DNA from: Idiomarina rhizosphaerae
GTDB taxonomy: Bacteria > Pseudomonadota > Gammaproteobacteria > Enterobacterales > Alteromonadaceae
DNA length: 64,000 nt
Reading direction: 5' to 3'
Assembly (NCBI RefSeq): GCF_024159085.1
Contig: NZ_JAMZDE010000007.1
Coordinates: forward strand, 434,001 to 498,000
Position numbers and translations under genes: made by a program. The notes beneath the pieces are model-generated. The model did not search any database. It was given only the letters and a program-made list of their open reading frames with translations, and had not been told where the DNA came from. Positions 51,617 to 60,826 of this stretch are shown in pieces; position 1 is the first letter of the stretch, and each line of letters begins with the position of its first letter.

Positions 51617-52000
51617 TTAGCTGATTCGTTCGAAAATCTTGTCGAGCTTTTCTTTCAACGTTACGGCTGTAAATGGTTTTACAATGTAACCATTTACTCC
51701 TGCCTGAGCTGCCATAATGATCTGCTCTCGTTTGGCTTCCGCCGTTACCATTAACACCGGTAAATGAGCCAGGTTATCGTCTTTGCGAATTTCACGCAGC
51801 AAGTCAATTCCCTGCATACCCGGCATATTCCAGTCGGTTACGACAAAGTCGAAATCACCGTTCTGCAACATAGGCAATGCGGTATTACCGTCATCGGCTT
51901 CCTGTATATTGGTAAAGCCAAGATCACGAAGTAAGTTCTTAATGATTCGTCTCATTGTAGAGAAGTCGTCCACAACGAGAATTTTCATATTTTTATCCAA
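51617..52000 (-). CDS. cheY: Chemotaxis response regulator CheY
   Basis: 127 residues from a TTG at 52000 with GGAGG five bases upstream (N terminus then reads [18 protein letters not shown], as in Shewanella). A GTG at 52012 lies inside that ribosome site; an ATG at 51988 lacks a good one. Acid pocket DD, phospho-Asp in [12 protein letters not shown], then TAEAKRE and the conserved Lys in YIVKPFTA. CheY-P binds the flagellar switch to reverse rotation. Confidence 0.97.
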   Translation of the reverse strand: MDKNMKILVVDDFSTMRRIIKNLLRDLGFTNIQEADDGNTALPMLQNGDFDFVVTDWNMPGMQGIDLLREIRKDDNLAHLPVLMVTAEAKREQIIMAAQAGVNGYIVKPFTAVTLKEKLDKIFERIS

Positions 52001-52037
52001 AGCACCCTCCACTGAGGCTCTCGATTACAACCAAAGT

Positions 52038-52772
52038 TTATTCAACCCAATTTTGCATTCGCGACTTCAGTCGCAACATTGCCTGACTGTGAATTTGACT
52101 GACTCGTGATTCACTCACGCTCAGCACTTCACCTATCTCTTTTAAATTCAATTCTTCGTCATAATACAACGAAAGCACCAAAGCTTCACGTTCTGGTAAC
52201 GAAGATATTGTCGAAACCAGCGCTTTATGAAACGCGGCGTTCTCAACATCTCTTTGCGGCTCATAAGCTGACCCCGTTACCTGCTCTGGCATGATAGCAT
52301 CTTCTGACACACCAAGATCTTCAATACCAACGATTCGTCCCGTGCTGACATCCCGCAAAATATGATGATATTCATCCATCCCCATATTCAGCTTTGCGGC
52401 CACTTCCGTGTCTTTTGCATCGCGTCCGGTTTCATTTTCAACCTGACGAATGGCTTCCAGTACACGCCGATGATTACGATGAACCGAGCGCGGAGCCCAG
52501 TCACCACGACGAATTTCGTCCAACATCGCACCACGAATGCGAATGCCGGCAAAGGTTTCGAAACTGGCGCCTTTACTGTTATCAAAGTTACGCGCAGCTT
52601 CTAATAAGCCAATCATGCCCGCCTGGATCAAATCATCCACTTGCACACTGGCTGGAAGTCTAGCCATCATATGATGTGCAATACGCTTAACCAGCCCGGT
52701 ATGCTGTTCAATAATGGCATTCCGGTTGTCAGCAGTGGCGGCATAAAAGGCTGCTTTATTCATTGGCAACAT
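52038..52772 (-). CDS. fliA: Flagellar sigma factor FliA (sigma-28)
   Basis: 244 residues. Region 2 (QVDDLIQAGMIGLLEAARNFDNSKGASFETFAGIRIRGAMLDEIR) and region 4 (LPEREALVLSLYYDEELNLKEIGEVLSVSESRVSQIHSQAMLRL) are typical of FliA. It directs late flagellar and chemotaxis genes. Start at 52772 or three codons later; it overlaps the end of flhG by 17 bases. Confidence 0.97.
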   Translation of the reverse strand: MLPMNKAAFYAATADNRNAIIEQHTGLVKRIAHHMMARLPASVQVDDLIQAGMIGLLEAARNFDNSKGASFETFAGIRIRGAMLDEIRRGDWAPRSVHRNHRRVLEAIRQVENETGRDAKDTEVAAKLNMGMDEYHHILRDVSTGRIVGIEDLGVSEDAIMPEQVTGSAYEPQRDVENAAFHKALVSTISSLPEREALVLSLYYDEELNLKEIGEVLSVSESRVSQIHSQAMLRLKSRMQNWVE

Positions 52773-53628
52773 CCCGCTTACTCTCGTTATCGGCAGAAGT
52801 TATCAATTGTTCAAGAAAAAATTCTAAATGCCCGCCAGCTTGAGCCGGAACAGGCCAGTCAATGGCTTTCTTAGCCAGAGCTTTTATTGCTAAAGAGGCA
52901 GGCGACCTGGGGTAGGCCAATACCATAGGCTGTTGTTTTCTAACGGCTAAGCGCAAGTTATCATCAAAGGGTATAATCGCGGCAAGCTCTAAAGCAACGT
53001 CTAAAAAGCGATCGGTTACTTTAGTTAATTTATTGAACAATACTTGTCCATCGCGCAGATTTCTTACCATATTGGCAACCACCTTGAATTTAAACAGGCC
53101 TTGCTCCCGGCTCAATACTTTTATCAGTGCATAAGCATCGGTAATTGATGTTGGCTCATCACAAACCACTAATAAAACATCCTGTGACGCTCTGGCAAAG
53201 CTGACAACGGTATTACCAATACCAGCTGCAGTATCGACAATTAATACGTCATAGTTCCCCTGAAGCTGGCTGAAGGCTCTTATTAATCCGGCATGCTCAG
53301 ATTCACTTAAGTCCACCATAGAGCGCGTACCTGAGGTGGCAGGCACAATTTTTATACCTTCCGGGCCTTCAATCAGAATATCTTCTAATTCGCACTGACC
53401 ACTCAACACATGAGAGAGGTTGCGCTCAACCCGAAGACCTAGCATCACATCGACGTTAGCCAAGCCTAAGTCGGCATCCAGCACTAATACTCGTTTGCCC
53501 TGTTTTGCCATTGCGATAGCCATATTCAGCGACACGTTGGTTTTCCCAACACCGCCTTTACCACCAGTTACCGCAATAACTTTTACTTTCGATTGTTTCA
53601 TTCTTCGCAGACCGCTTGCTTGATCCAT
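52756..53628 (-). CDS. flhG: Flagellar number regulator FlhG (FleN)
   Basis: 290 residues, MinD/ParA family with GGKGGVGKTNVSLNMAIAMAKQGKRVLVLDADLGLANVDVMLG. FlhG limits the number of polar flagella by acting against FlhF and the FlrA/FleQ regulator. Paired with flhF directly upstream. Confidence 0.95.
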   Translation of the reverse strand: MDQASGLRRMKQSKVKVIAVTGGKGGVGKTNVSLNMAIAMAKQGKRVLVLDADLGLANVDVMLGLRVERNLSHVLSGQCELEDILIEGPEGIKIVPATSGTRSMVDLSESEHAGLIRAFSQLQGNYDVLIVDTAAGIGNTVVSFARASQDVLLVVCDEPTSITDAYALIKVLSREQGLFKFKVVANMVRNLRDGQVLFNKLTKVTDRFLDVALELAAIIPFDDNLRLAVRKQQPMVLAYPRSPASLAIKALAKKAIDWPVPAQAGGHLEFFLEQLITSADNESKRDVANE

Positions 53629-53684
53629 CGGGCGTATCTCTTTTCTGACTAGATTGATAACAGCTTCATATTATATTGGCTCAT

Positions 53685-55019
53685 TCAGCGAGAAAACGCC
53701 TCATTCCAGTACGATTTTGGCACGTCTGACACTGAGGAACAAATGCTTTTATCAAGCAGGCGCTCAGCCTCGGCAACCATAAAGTTCGCATCCGCTACAC
53801 GAATATCTTCAGGCACTTGCTGGCCATTTGTTAAATAACCAACCGGTAAGCCGTGTTCTATTGCTACGCTGATACTCTCACCTAAACTTAAGCATTCGTC
53901 CAGCTTAGTGAAAATGCAGCCAGACAAAGGCAGTGCTTTAAATTGCTTAACAGCATCCATCAGCACCTGGCTTTGCGACGTTGCCGACAACACCAAATAC
54001 GGGCGAATACGAAGCCGTGAATTCTGAATTAACTGACTTAACTGTTCGTTCAAACGCTTATCGCGCTGACCCATGCCTGCCGTATCAATCAAAATGAGAC
54101 TTTTTTGACGTAGCGCAAGTAATGCATCTGCCAGTTCCTGTGCATTTTTTGCCACTTTGACCGGACATCCTATTATACGACCATAGGTTTGTAATTGTTC
54201 ACTGGCACCAATACGAAAGGTGTCGGTGGTAATTAGAGCCACTTTATCGGCACCATGACGTTGCGCATAGCGAGCCGCTAACTTTGCAATAGTAGTGGTT
54301 TTACCGACACCGGTGGGGCCGACTAACGCAACCGCTCCGCCGCGTGTCAAAATGTCGTCAGAGGTCGTATTCAACTGCCCCTCTAATAAATGCAGAGTCT
54401 GTTCCCATGCTTCGTCATCTGAGCCGCCTTCGGGAATAAAACACGCAATCTGGTCGGCTACTCGTTCGCTTAAGCCCATATGCATCAAACGGTTCATCAG
54501 CATAGACCGGGTTGGTTCTTCACGATCCATTTCTTGTTTCATTAAGCCGCTCAACTGGTGCTCCAGCAACTGGCGAATACCGTTTACCTGAGAGCGCAGT
54601 TCAGCAATGGCCTGGGAGTCATCTGCTGCTGGTGCATTTACTTGTTCAGGAAAAATATCGTCACTTAGCTGAGAATCGGCGAAGGCTTGTGGCTCTGGTT
54701 TTGATTCTGGTCGTTGTGTCGGCTCAGCAACTGCTTGCGCAGCAGTGCGTTGCGCAGGCTGTTCAGCCTGCATCTGACGCTGCAACAGTTCCTGCAAAGA
54801 TTCAGCCGGTACTTCTGGTGTCTTTGATGCGGCTGGCTCGTTAGTTGCCTGCTCTGCCACAGGTTGTGCTTGCTGCGCATCCGGGTCAATAGCAGCAACC
54901 AGCTCAATACCGCCGTTCACTTTCTTATTGGACAGGATAATAGCATCCGGACCTAAGGTTTCTTTAACCTGTTGCAAACCACGGCGCATATCTTCGGCAA
55001 AAAAGCGTTTAATCTTCAC
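53685..55019 (-). CDS. flhF: Flagellar placement GTPase FlhF
   Basis: 444 residues, GTG start. N-terminal B region, a long Gln/Ala/Pro-rich linker, and an SRP-type NG domain with GPTGVGKTTTIAKLAARY, LITTDTFRIGA, LILIDTAGMGQRD and FTKLDECLSLG. FlhF marks the pole where the flagellum is built. It begins 12 bases after the flhA stop. Confidence 0.96.
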   Translation of the reverse strand: MKIKRFFAEDMRRGLQQVKETLGPDAIILSNKKVNGGIELVAAIDPDAQQAQPVAEQATNEPAASKTPEVPAESLQELLQRQMQAEQPAQRTAAQAVAEPTQRPESKPEPQAFADSQLSDDIFPEQVNAPAADDSQAIAELRSQVNGIRQLLEHQLSGLMKQEMDREEPTRSMLMNRLMHMGLSERVADQIACFIPEGGSDDEAWEQTLHLLEGQLNTTSDDILTRGGAVALVGPTGVGKTTTIAKLAARYAQRHGADKVALITTDTFRIGASEQLQTYGRIIGCPVKVAKNAQELADALLALRQKSLILIDTAGMGQRDKRLNEQLSQLIQNSRLRIRPYLVLSATSQSQVLMDAVKQFKALPLSGCIFTKLDECLSLGESISVAIEHGLPVGYLTNGQQVPEDIRVADANFMVAEAERLLDKSICSSVSDVPKSYWNEAFSR

Positions 55020-55031
55020 AAGCGACTCCCG

Positions 55032-57185
55032 TTACTCTTGTGTGGCGGTTTGTTCACCACCGTTTTGTTGTCCACCAATTGAGCTGACAATACGAATTTG
55101 TTTATCATCCGGTACTTCCTGATAGGACAACACGCGCATACCATCGGTAGCGTGACGCGCAAATCGCGCCATGGTTGACCGTAGAAGCCCCGAGGTCAGC
55201 AGTACTGAAGGTTCACCATTCATTTCCTGCTGCTGATGCACTTCGCGTAATGACTGTTGCAGGCGTTCGGCCAAACCAGGTTCGATTCCGGCGCCTTGCT
55301 GATTTCCGTCATTACCAGCCATTTGCAGAGACTGATGCAACATCTGTTCCAACTCTGGTGCCAAAGTTATGACAGGCAGTTCCGCCGCCCCTTCAGCAAT
55401 GTCCTGAACAATTAAACGGCGCAGTGAAATTCTCACCGCCGCGGTTAATACTTCTGGATCCTGACTACGGCCGGCGTACTCAACCAAAGTTTGTACAATG
55501 GTGCGCATATCCCGAATCGCGATGCCTTCGTCCAGTAAGTTCTGCAATACTTTCACAAAGTTACCCAGTGACAATAGATCCGGAATCAGCCCCTCAACCA
55601 ACTTAGGATGAGTGCGTCCCAGACGATCCAGCAGTTCTTGTGCTTCTTCATGACCCAGCAACTGAGACGCATGATTGGTTACAATCTGACTCAAGTGCGT
55701 AGCAACTACGGTTGCAGCGTCAACCACGGTATAACCCAGAGTTTGTGCGTGCTCCCGCTGTTCCGGGCGGATCCAGACCGCATCCAGCCCAAAGGCAGGA
55801 TCGGTAGTTTTCTCACCGTCCAGTTCACCAAATACCTGCCCGGGGTTAATTGCCATTTCCCAGTCATGACGAATTTCAGCTTCACCCATAGTCACACCCA
55901 TTAAAGTAATGCGGTAACTGTTGGGGCCTAAATCCAGGTTGTCCCGAATATGTACGGCGGGAACAAGGAAGCCAAACTCTTGAGACTGCTTCTTACGTAC
56001 GCCTTTTATGCGCGACAGAAGCTCACCACCCTGCTGCTTATCCACCAACGGAATCAGGCGATAACCGACTTCCAGACCAATAGTATCCACATGGCGCACA
56101 TCGTCCCAACTAAGCTCTTTTTGCTGTGCTTGCTGAACCTGTTGCTCTTGTTCTTTCTCAACCAGTTCACCTTCTTCGGTCTTGGTTTTCTTAAGTTTGA
56201 AATACGCGGCGCCTGCTAACACGGCGGACATACTTAAAAAAGCCAGATGCGGCATACCCGGAATAATCCCCATAGCAAAAAGTACCGCACTGGTAATAAC
56301 CAAAACCTTGGGGTTATCAAGCAGCTGCAGAACAACCGCATCGCCCATGTCTTTGCTGTCATTTTCACGAGTAATAATAATGGCGGTTGCAACCGACAGT
56401 AATAGAGAAGGGATTTGCGCAACCAGACCATCACCAATAGTCAGTAGCGTATAAACTTCAATGGCTTCGTTAAAGGTTAAGCCATACTGAATCATACCTA
56501 TCAGCAGACCACCGATAATATTAATAAATAGAATAAGAATACCGGCAATGGCGTCACCCTTTACGAACTTACTGGCACCATCCATAGAGCCGTAAAAATC
56601 CGCTTCACGAGTTACATCACTGCGCCGGGCTTTGGCCTCTTCCTGATTGATCAGACCAGCGTTAAGGTCAGCATCGATAGCCATCTGCTTACCTGGCATA
56701 GCATCAAGGGTAAAACGGGCGGTTACTTCTGAAATACGGCCGGCACCTTTGGTAATAACCACAAAGTTGATAATAACCAGTATCGCAAACACCACCAGAC
56801 CCACAGTGTAGTTGCCGCCGATAACAACACTACCAAAAGCTTCAATCACCGAGCCCGCAGCCCCTGGACCATTATGACCTTCCAGCAAAACAATACGGGT
56901 TGAGGCAACGTTAAGGCTTAGGCGTAATACCGTGGCGATAAGCAATACGGTAGGAAAAGCGGCGAAATCAAGCGGACGTTGGGTATAAACCGCCACCAGC
57001 ATAACCACCAGTGACAGGGTAATTGAAAACGAAAACAAAATATCGAGCACCATGGCCGGAATGGGCAAAACAACCATGGCCAGAATAGCCATAATAGCCA
57101 CAGGCGTGCCGAAACCTTTGATAAGGTGCGCATTGTTCTGTGTGAAATTTCTTAAATTTACTAACTTTTCGGCACCGCTCGCCAT
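55032..57185 (-). CDS. flhA: Flagellar export apparatus protein FlhA
   Basis: 717 residues from the ATG at 57185, which has AGGA at about seven bases; a TTG at 57233 falls inside the proposed sigma-54 promoter and is rejected. N-terminal half with about eight membrane helices and the FHIPEP motif region (GAGRISEVTARFTLDAMPGKQMAIDADLNAGLI), then the large cytoplasmic domain that binds export substrates and chaperones. First gene visible in the flagellar block. Confidence 0.98.
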   Translation of the reverse strand: MASGAEKLVNLRNFTQNNAHLIKGFGTPVAIMAILAMVVLPIPAMVLDILFSFSITLSLVVMLVAVYTQRPLDFAAFPTVLLIATVLRLSLNVASTRIVLLEGHNGPGAAGSVIEAFGSVVIGGNYTVGLVVFAILVIINFVVITKGAGRISEVTARFTLDAMPGKQMAIDADLNAGLINQEEAKARRSDVTREADFYGSMDGASKFVKGDAIAGILILFINIIGGLLIGMIQYGLTFNEAIEVYTLLTIGDGLVAQIPSLLLSVATAIIITRENDSKDMGDAVVLQLLDNPKVLVITSAVLFAMGIIPGMPHLAFLSMSAVLAGAAYFKLKKTKTEEGELVEKEQEQQVQQAQQKELSWDDVRHVDTIGLEVGYRLIPLVDKQQGGELLSRIKGVRKKQSQEFGFLVPAVHIRDNLDLGPNSYRITLMGVTMGEAEIRHDWEMAINPGQVFGELDGEKTTDPAFGLDAVWIRPEQREHAQTLGYTVVDAATVVATHLSQIVTNHASQLLGHEEAQELLDRLGRTHPKLVEGLIPDLLSLGNFVKVLQNLLDEGIAIRDMRTIVQTLVEYAGRSQDPEVLTAAVRISLRRLIVQDIAEGAAELPVITLAPELEQMLHQSLQMAGNDGNQQGAGIEPGLAERLQQSLREVHQQQEMNGEPSVLLTSGLLRSTMARFARHATDGMRVLSYQEVPDDKQIRIVSSIGGQQNGGEQTATQE

Positions 57186-57229
57186 ACGTCTTCCTGTTGC
57201 GTCAAAAAGTTGAACCTGCGATGTTTTAT

Positions 57230-57244
57230 TCAAGAATCGAGCCA
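57230..57244 (-). promoter_or_regulatory. Sigma-54 promoter of the flhA operon
   Basis: On the minus strand TGGC-N7-TTGA (CTGGCTCGATTCTTGAA), a good fit to the -24/-12 pattern TGGCAC-N5-TTGC. It lies 45 bases before the preferred flhA start. In Vibrio and Shewanella this operon is controlled by sigma-54 with FlrA/FlrC. Confidence 0.6.
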
Positions 57245-57352
57245 GCTTTTATTTTATTCGGAGGTTATCTTACATTCGTTTCAGTTGGGGCTTACAGACA
57301 AAGCTTAAGCAGCTTCTATACTCGTTGCTCTTTTTCAAAATAATGTGTTTTT

Positions 57353-57769
57353 ATGCGCGGTTACTCTCTTATGGAATTGGTCGTAGCATTGGCTGTCAGT
57401 GCGATGCTTGGTGCTTCGGCCCTGCCAATATTTACTCAGCAGACAGAGTCTTTGTTGCTTCAAAAAGAAGCTGGCCGCTGGCTGTCTTATCTGCAGTTGG
57501 TAAAAGCCAGGTCCATAGCAAATAAGGAATCTATTGAAGTCGACTTAGTCACATTCAGCGATGACTCCGAAGCCTCACGTATTCAAACCAAGTACACCTA
57601 CAGCCCTTCCGCGTCGCTTACTTTTTATGGAGAGTCAGCTGCCGCAACACCAGGGCATATCAGGCTAATAGGCAAAAGCAGACAGGCAAAAGTCATCATC
57701 AGCAGTATCGGTCGTATTCGATTGTGCTTAAGTGAGGGTAATTCACTTCCGGGAATCCCCTCATGTTAA
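57353..57769 (+). CDS. Minor pseudopilin, FimT/GspH or PpdA-like
   Basis: 138 residues. Prepilin leader MRG/YSLMELVVALAVSAMLGASAL with Gly before the cut and Glu at mature position 5. The C-terminal part is a small globular domain ending with a Cys. First of four overlapping pseudopilin genes whose order (ppdA-ppdB-ygdB-ppdC in E. coli, fimU-pilW-pilX-pilV-like elsewhere) fits a priming complex for type IV pili. A weak ribosome site only. Confidence 0.8.
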   Translation: MRGYSLMELVVALAVSAMLGASALPIFTQQTESLLLQKEAGRWLSYLQLVKARSIANKESIEVDLVTFSDDSEASRIQTKYTYSPSASLTFYGESAAATPGHIRLIGKSRQAKVIISSIGRIRLCLSEGNSLPGIPSC

Positions 57770-58263
57770 TGACTTCTGAGCGCGGCAGTAGCTTGGTAGA
57801 AGTTCTTATAGCCTCGGCTATTGGCGCGATAGTTGTTCTGGCGGCGCAGCAACAAATGCAATGGCAAACAGGAGTGCAACACCGCAAGCTAATGCAGGTC
57901 AATTTACTATTAAGTGCTCAGTCAGTTGCAAATCAGTTTTTTGAAACTTTAAAAAATACTGCCGAAACGCAAATTTCGAACCCTCAGGGCTATTGCTATT
58001 TGTTTCCTCAGCAAAACGGAGGCTCAGTTGGCTTCCGAGTCAGGAATGAACAGCTACAGCATAACTCAATGACTCTCGATTGCGCCGGGTATGGCTGGCA
58101 GTCCCTTACCGATAAGTCTCAATTCAAAGTCACGCAATTTACTGCTGACTCTTACTCTCCGGAATCTGGTACTGGGTTATCAAAGCTCGTTGTAATTTTT
58201 ACCGTTACCAGCAATGCACAGACACATGTTTTCAAACGAACAATCACTCCTCAGGTTAACTAA
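57763..58263 (+). CDS. Minor pseudopilin, PilW/PpdB-like
   Basis: 166 residues. Leader MLMTSERG/SSLVEVLIASAIGAIVVLAA, Glu5 present. Two Cys in the globular part may form a disulfide. The start overlaps the end of the preceding gene by seven bases; a second Met two codons on is possible. Part of the pseudopilin operon. Confidence 0.8.
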   Translation: MLMTSERGSSLVEVLIASAIGAIVVLAAQQQMQWQTGVQHRKLMQVNLLLSAQSVANQFFETLKNTAETQISNPQGYCYLFPQQNGGSVGFRVRNEQLQHNSMTLDCAGYGWQSLTDKSQFKVTQFTADSYSPESGTGLSKLVVIFTVTSNAQTHVFKRTITPQVN

Positions 58264-58275
58264 CTGGAGCTTACT

Positions 58276-58470
58276 ATGAACGCGAAAGGATTCGCTCTGA
58301 TACTCACCTTAGTAACACTCATAAGCTTGAGTTCAGCCAGCTTAGCTGCGCTGCTTTTTTACGCGCAAATGATAGGAGCTCAGCAACATCATCAATGGCA
58401 ACAGCTTTCTCAGCAACTTCAGCAAGATTTCGAAGCAGAGCGCAGGGCTTATGAACTGGCACAAGAATAA
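58276..58470 (+). CDS. Very short PilX/YgdB-like pseudopilin
   Basis: 64 residues: leader MNAKG/FALILTLVTLISLSSASLAAL followed only by a Gln/Glu-rich helix (QQLSQQLQQDFEAERRAYEL). No Glu5, which is normal for PilX/GspK-type tip pilins, but these are usually over 130 residues with a globular domain. There is no sign of a frame shift: the end overlaps the next gene by 20 bases. It is either a minimal helical pseudopilin or a stable remnant. Confidence 0.65.
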   Translation: MNAKGFALILTLVTLISLSSASLAALLFYAQMIGAQQHHQWQQLSQQLQQDFEAERRAYELAQE

Positions 58471-58795
58471 AGGCTTTTCTCTGGTTGAAGTGTTGGCCGG
58501 AGCTGCGCTAGTCGCTCTTTGGTCCGTCAGTAGCCTGAAGATTTTACAGGTTGGATTATCGGCGATTGACCGTACCCATACAAAAGCAAAGGCGGTGGAG
58601 GTTTTGATGACTTATTTAAGTGAGGCTCAACAAACGTGGGCTAAAGGTAATAACCCGGAACTATCAAGGAAAACCGGGCAACTTCATTTAACAGCAAAAC
58701 TCACTTCTATTGACCAGTTTAACGCTACCACCAAAGTCACAGTGTCCTGGGGAAAAGATAACGAACTGACCCAAACATTCTGGCTTTCCCGATAA
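58451..58795 (+). CDS. Minor pseudopilin, PilV/PpdC-like
   Basis: 114 residues. Leader MNWHKNKG/FSLVEVLAGAALVALWSVSSLKIL with Glu5. Globular part of about 75 residues. Last gene of the pseudopilin run. The locus beside ispH is where Pseudomonas carries its minor pilins, but no pilY1 or pilE is present here. Confidence 0.8.
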   Translation: MNWHKNKGFSLVEVLAGAALVALWSVSSLKILQVGLSAIDRTHTKAKAVEVLMTYLSEAQQTWAKGNNPELSRKTGQLHLTAKLTSIDQFNATTKVTVSWGKDNELTQTFWLSR

Positions 58796-58823
58796 ATTAG
58801 CAAAAACTTATTTATAAGATATA

Positions 58824-59078
58824 ATGAATAAAATTCAATGGACAAAAAAAGCGGTAAAGCAACTGCATAGAATTGCGCAAAACGATAAAGAAAGGGTCTT
58901 TAGTAAAATTACAACCCTTCGTCAGTTCCCTGACTGCTTAAACATAAAAAAGCTGAAAGGATTTGAGGATATTTATCGACTGAGAGTTGGCCGTTACCGG
59001 GTATTATTTCTATTTGTCGAAACTATTAAAGTCATTCGTATCAAAGAGGTGAGAAAACGAGATGAGCGCACCTACTGA
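58824..59078 (+). CDS. RelE/ParE-type toxin
   Basis: 84 residues, RelE superfamily fold: IQWTKKAVKQLHRI, FPDCLNIKKLKGFEDIYRLRVGRYRVLF, IRIKEVRKRDERTY. The basic C terminus is usual for ribosome-dependent RNases of the RelE branch; ParE-type gyrase poisons have the same fold, so the target is not certain. The toxin gene comes first and overlaps the antitoxin by 17 bases, an order seen in HigBA-like modules. Confidence 0.85.
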   Translation: MNKIQWTKKAVKQLHRIAQNDKERVFSKITTLRQFPDCLNIKKLKGFEDIYRLRVGRYRVLFLFVETIKVIRIKEVRKRDERTY

Positions 59079-59394
59079 TGTACAAATCATCGAAAGAAAC
59101 GGCCAGCCGGAATACGCCGTCATACCTTATGAAGACTACCTATCACTTCTGCATTCACAGACAGAGGGTGAGTTTATTCCCCATGAAGTTGTGGAAATAA
59201 GCTTATTTACGGGGGGGAACATGGTAGCAGCCTGGCGGAGGCATAAAAAAATCAGTCAAACTGAGCTCGCCCAAAAACTCGGTGTTTCCCAATCAGCAGT
59301 AGCTCAAATGGAGCGCCCCGGTTACAACCACAGAAGCAACACGCTAAAACGTATTGCTGATGCTTTGGGTATTACTATAGAACAACTGTTTTAA
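59062..59394 (+). CDS. Antitoxin with Phd/YefM-like N-terminal part and HTH
   Basis: 110 residues. The first 30 (VQIIERNGQPEYAVIPYEDYLSLL) resemble the start of Phd/YefM antitoxins; residues 50-110 are an XRE-type helix-turn-helix (ISQTELAQKLGVSQSAVAQME). It should neutralise the toxin before it and repress the operon. Its stop touches the ispH stop with no gap, and no terminator is visible between them. Confidence 0.85.
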   Translation: MSAPTDVQIIERNGQPEYAVIPYEDYLSLLHSQTEGEFIPHEVVEISLFTGGNMVAAWRRHKKISQTELAQKLGVSQSAVAQMERPGYNHRSNTLKRIADALGITIEQLF

Positions 59395-60339
59395 TTAACC
59401 CACCGGGTGCGGTCTTAGCTCCGGTGGAATTGAAAAGGTAATATTTTCTTCGCGGCCGCTCAGTTCTACTGCGGTTTTACCGCCCCATTCCTGTAGCTTA
59501 GCAATGACTTCTTTGACCAACACTTCGGGGGCAGAAGCGCCAGCGGTTACAGCCACCTTCTCGTGACCTTCTAACCAGGCTTTATCAATACAGCTGGCGT
59601 CATCAATTAGGTATGCCGGAGTTCCCATTTTCTCGGAAAGCTCGCGTAAGCGGTTTGAGTTTGAGCTGTTACGCGCGCCGACTACCAACATGACATCGGC
59701 ATCGCTGGCTAATTCACGTACCGCATCCTGACGGTTTTGAGTGGCATAGCAAATATCATCTTTACGCGGACCGTTAATCTCAGGGAATTTTTGGCGCAAA
59801 GCATCAATTACATCGGCTGTATCATCAACCGATAAGGTGGTCTGGCTCATGTAATGCAGGTTTCCCGGGTCTTTCACTGCGAGCTGAGCAACATCTTCTG
59901 GTGATTCCACAAGGTAGATACCGCCCTCATCGTTCTTATACTGCCCCATAGTCCCTTCAACTTCAGGGTGCCCGGCGTGGCCAATTAGAATGCATTCATG
60001 CCCTTTACGACTGGCCCGGGTAACTTCCATATGGACTTTGGTCACCAATGGGCAAGTCGCGTCAAATACCCGCAGACCGCGATCTTTGGCTTCCTGGCGA
60101 ACCGCCTGAGAAACGCCATGGGCGCTAAAAATAACGATTTGATCGTCTGGTACTTCGTGCAACTCTTCTACAAAGACCGCACCGGCCTCGCGCAGTTTAC
60201 TGACAACGTATTTGTTGTGAACCACCTCGTGACGCACGTAAATTGGCGGCTCAAATATTTCTAAAGCCCGCTCAACAATAGTTATAGCGCGATCAACTCC
60301 GGCACAAAAGCCCCGTGGGTTCGCTAACAAAATTTGCAT
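59395..60339 (-). CDS. ispH: HMBPP reductase
   Basis: 314 residues. Iron-sulfur ligands in [26 protein letters not shown] and [11 protein letters not shown]. Last step of the MEP route, making IPP and DMAPP. Last gene of the ileS-lspA-fkpB-ispH operon. It is cut close by the toxin-antitoxin pair on the opposite strand. Confidence 0.99.
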   Translation of the reverse strand: MQILLANPRGFCAGVDRAITIVERALEIFEPPIYVRHEVVHNKYVVSKLREAGAVFVEELHEVPDDQIVIFSAHGVSQAVRQEAKDRGLRVFDATCPLVTKVHMEVTRASRKGHECILIGHAGHPEVEGTMGQYKNDEGGIYLVESPEDVAQLAVKDPGNLHYMSQTTLSVDDTADVIDALRQKFPEINGPRKDDICYATQNRQDAVRELASDADVMLVVGARNSSNSNRLRELSEKMGTPAYLIDDASCIDKAWLEGHEKVAVTAGASAPEVLVKEVIAKLQEWGGKTAVELSGREENITFSIPPELRPHPVG

Positions 60340-60375
60340 CAGTTCCTCCTGCGTTCAGCCCGGTTTATTAACCAA

Positions 60376-60816
60376 TCATGGCTCAACGCTAATAATCTCT
60401 ACTTCAAAAATCACCGTTTGTCCGGCCAACGGGTGATTAAAATCGATGGTGACTGTTGGACCTTCAACTTTACGAACAATTCCCGGTAAATCGGTACCGT
60501 CCGGTTGAGTGAAAGCCAAAATGGCTCCAACTTCCGGTTTCGTTTCATCGTTAAATTTTGCCGAATCAACATAATAATAGTTGTCCGGGTTCGGTTCACC
60601 AAAGGCGTCTTTAGGCTCTAACGTGAACTCGCGTTCCGCCCCTTCGCGCAGCCCTACCAGGCACGCTTCAAAGTTTTCGGTCAGATTGCCATCGCCCATC
60701 CGGAATCTGGCAGGCTTACCTGACATTTTTGTGCTGTCTGCAACCGAGCCATCGGCCAGTTTAATGGTGAAGTGCATCACCACTTCCCGTCCGTGCTCTA
60801 TAGGTAAACGACTCAA
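60376..60816 (-). CDS. fkpB: FKBP-type peptidyl-prolyl isomerase FkpB (SlpA)
   Basis: 146 residues from a TTG at 60816 with AAGGAG six bases upstream and a gap of ten bases after lspA. The longer frame to 60900 would overlap lspA. Domain marks: VVMHFTIKLADGSVADST, LEPKDAFGEPNPDNY, VDFNHPLAGQTVIFEVEI. The insert in the flap is typical of SlyD/FkpB. A cytoplasmic folding factor. Confidence 0.95.
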   Translation of the reverse strand: MSRLPIEHGREVVMHFTIKLADGSVADSTKMSGKPARFRMGDGNLTENFEACLVGLREGAEREFTLEPKDAFGEPNPDNYYYVDSAKFNDETKPEVGAILAFTQPDGTDLPGIVRKVEGPTVTIDFNHPLAGQTVIFEVEIISVEP

Positions 60817-60826
60817 ATGAAACTCC

